DNA from: Sphaerisporangium sp.
Lineage (GTDB): Bacteria; Actinomycetota; Actinomycetes; Streptosporangiales; Streptosporangiaceae
Assembly (NCBI GenBank): GCA_025964675.1
Contig: JAOPYI010000146.1
Span: 87,763-151,762 of the forward strand
Direction of reading: 5' to 3'
Length of the DNA: 64,000 nucleotides
The notes below the pieces were generated by a model. That model had not been told where the DNA came from. It made no database searches and saw only the letters and a program-made list of their open reading frames with translations. Shown piece by piece: positions 63,080 through 64,000 of this stretch. The translations under genes and the position numbers were made by a program. Every line of letters begins with the position of its first letter. Within the stretch, counting starts at the first letter, position 1.

Positions 63080-63322
63080 ATGCGTCTGCGGTTTCTTGGC
63101 TCCACCTCGGAGGCCGGCGCCTGTCCTTCGCTGTACGAGACCGACCGGGGCACGATCGTCGTCCAGGGACTCACGCTGACGGACCCCGACGCCCACGCCG
63201 ACCTGCGCCACATTCTCGACGGGGAGTCGGCCGTCGAGGTGCCTCGGGAGCTTCTCATCGACATCGCACGCAGGGTGCTGTCCGACCTGGAGCTGGGCGA
63301 ATGTGTCCCCGATCACGAATAA
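63080..63322 (+). CDS. 80-aa small protein associated with Scr1-type regulator
   Basis: Small acidic protein (MRLRFLGSTSEAGACPSLYE and so on) resembling the small conserved proteins found beside Scr1-family XRE regulators in actinomycetes. Contains TIVVQGLTLTDPDAHADL and EVPRELLIDIARRVLSDLE. Start ATG 63080 is chosen; GAAGGGA sits 6-12 bases upstream and the upstream in-frame stretch covers the promoter. It is followed 70 bp later by the XRE gene on the same strand. Regulator/small-protein pairs of this type are sometimes described as toxin-antitoxin-like, which is not proven. Confidence 0.78.
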   Translation: MRLRFLGSTSEAGACPSLYETDRGTIVVQGLTLTDPDAHADLRHILDGESAVEVPRELLIDIARRVLSDLELGECVPDHE

Positions 63323-63392
63323 GGAGATCCCTATGGCATGATCGCCGCGCTCGGTCTACCCTCATGCGAGTCGACGCCGACTGGAGGTGAGC

Positions 63393-64000
63393 GTGAGCGG
63401 CTTTCAGCAGGCGCGGATCGACCTGGGCGCGCAGCTCAGGCACCTGCGCGAGGCGGCCCACCTCTCCGGCAAGGACCTCGCGGCGCGCCTGCGCTGGCAG
63501 GCCTCCAAGGTGTCCCGCATCGAGAACGCCCGGCAGAGCGCCAGCGAGGACGACGTGGTCGTGTGGGGCCAGGCCGTCCAGGCGCCTCGAGAGGTCATCG
63601 ACGAGCTGATCGCCCATTCACTGGCGCTGCTGGAGCGGCAGGACTCCTGGCGCCAGCGGCACAAGAGCGGGCTGGCCGCCCTCCAGGAGGACGTCCGCGA
63701 TCTGGAGTCACGCACCAAGCTGTTCCGGGTGTTCGAGCCGGGCGTGGTCATCGGCCTGCTGCAGACCGCGGAATACGCGCGCAACATCTTCTCCAAGGTC
63801 CGGCGGCTCTACGGCTCGGCCGACGACATCGACGCGGCCATCCGGGTCCGCATGCGCAGGCAGGACATCCTGTACGACCCGGCGAGGCGGTTCCGCTTCC
63901 TGCTCCCTGAGGCGGTGCTGCGCTACCGGCTCGCGCCGGACGACGTGATGCGCGGCCAGCTCGACCGGCTGCTCGCCGTCACCACCCTGCCCAACGTCGA
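63393..64000 (+). CDS. Scr1-type XRE transcriptional regulator, cut by window end
   Basis: First 202 codons of an XRE-family DNA-binding protein. Residues 6-60 form the helix-turn-helix (LGAQLRHLREAAHLSGKDLA, RLRWQASKVSRIENARQS). The following DUF5753-like region has YEPGVVIGLLQT-type sequence (seen as FEPGVVIGLLQTAEYARNIF), RMRRQDILYDPARRFRFLL and EAVLRYRL, as in Scr1. GTG 63393 has GGAGG five bases upstream; a GTG two codons earlier is possible. Family members are about 280 aa, so roughly 80 residues lie beyond the window. Probably acts with the small protein upstream. Confidence 0.9.
   Translation, partial: MSGFQQARIDLGAQLRHLREAAHLSGKDLAARLRWQASKVSRIENARQSASEDDVVVWGQAVQAPREVIDELIAHSLALLERQDSWRQRHKSGLAALQEDVRDLESRTKLFRVFEPGVVIGLLQTAEYARNIFSKVRRLYGSADDIDAAIRVRMRRQDILYDPARRFRFLLPEAVLRYRLAPDDVMRGQLDRLLAVTTLPNV

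Overview
The window is chromosomal DNA of a high-GC actinomycete. Most start codons are ATG or GTG with a few TTG, Shine-Dalgarno sites are of the GGAG/AAGG type, and genes overlap at ATGA or GTGA joints. The gene content fits: GerW-type sporulation protein, MshD-like GNAT, DinB/mycothiol-type enzyme, Scr1-type XRE regulator, CUT1 sugar importer without its own ATPase. A filamentous actinobacterium, perhaps Streptosporangiales, is my inference; no rRNA, tRNA, CRISPR array, IS element or phage gene was seen.

1-14.4 kb (minus strand): a long gene train led by a LacI repressor with two GTAAACGTTTAC operators. It continues with two CUT1 permeases and a sugar-binding lipoprotein, FOUR consecutive ADP-ribosylglycohydrolase (DraG/ARH) family proteins, a ribokinase, a CaiB-type CoA-transferase and a CitE-type lyase. 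This looks like a catabolic system for an imported ribosylated compound and is the most interesting part of the window. A UvrA-like ABC protein lies downstream and runs to the window edge.

14.4-30.8 kb: Tat-exported amidase, GNAT, GerW, CorA, a ROK regulator divergent from an amino-acid-type ABC importer (no ATPase) plus asparaginase, a cutC remnant, TetR/DoxX, two aldo/keto reductases, PolX/PHP DNA polymerase and a sulfite-oxidase-type molybdoenzyme.

30.8-44.5 kb: two DUF485 + sodium:solute symporter pairs, one coupled to a LytS/LytTR two-component system and the other preceded by a Crp/GlxR-like site. A HIT protein and a DUF5335 protein follow. Next is an OmpR-type two-component system divergent from a flavin electron-transfer operon (ferric-reductase-like protein, FMN-binding protein, ApbE), then a MalY-type aminotransferase.

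44.5-64 kb: lipid kinase, secreted M6 protease with a strong terminator, GlcD-type oxidase, Ser/Thr kinase with an extracytoplasmic tail, and an Atu/Liu-like operon (acyl-CoA carboxylase beta and alpha, enoyl-CoA hydratase, AtuA). An ECF sigma / membrane protein / ABC exporter operon, a DinB protein, and a small protein plus Scr1-type XRE regulator cut by the window end complete the region.
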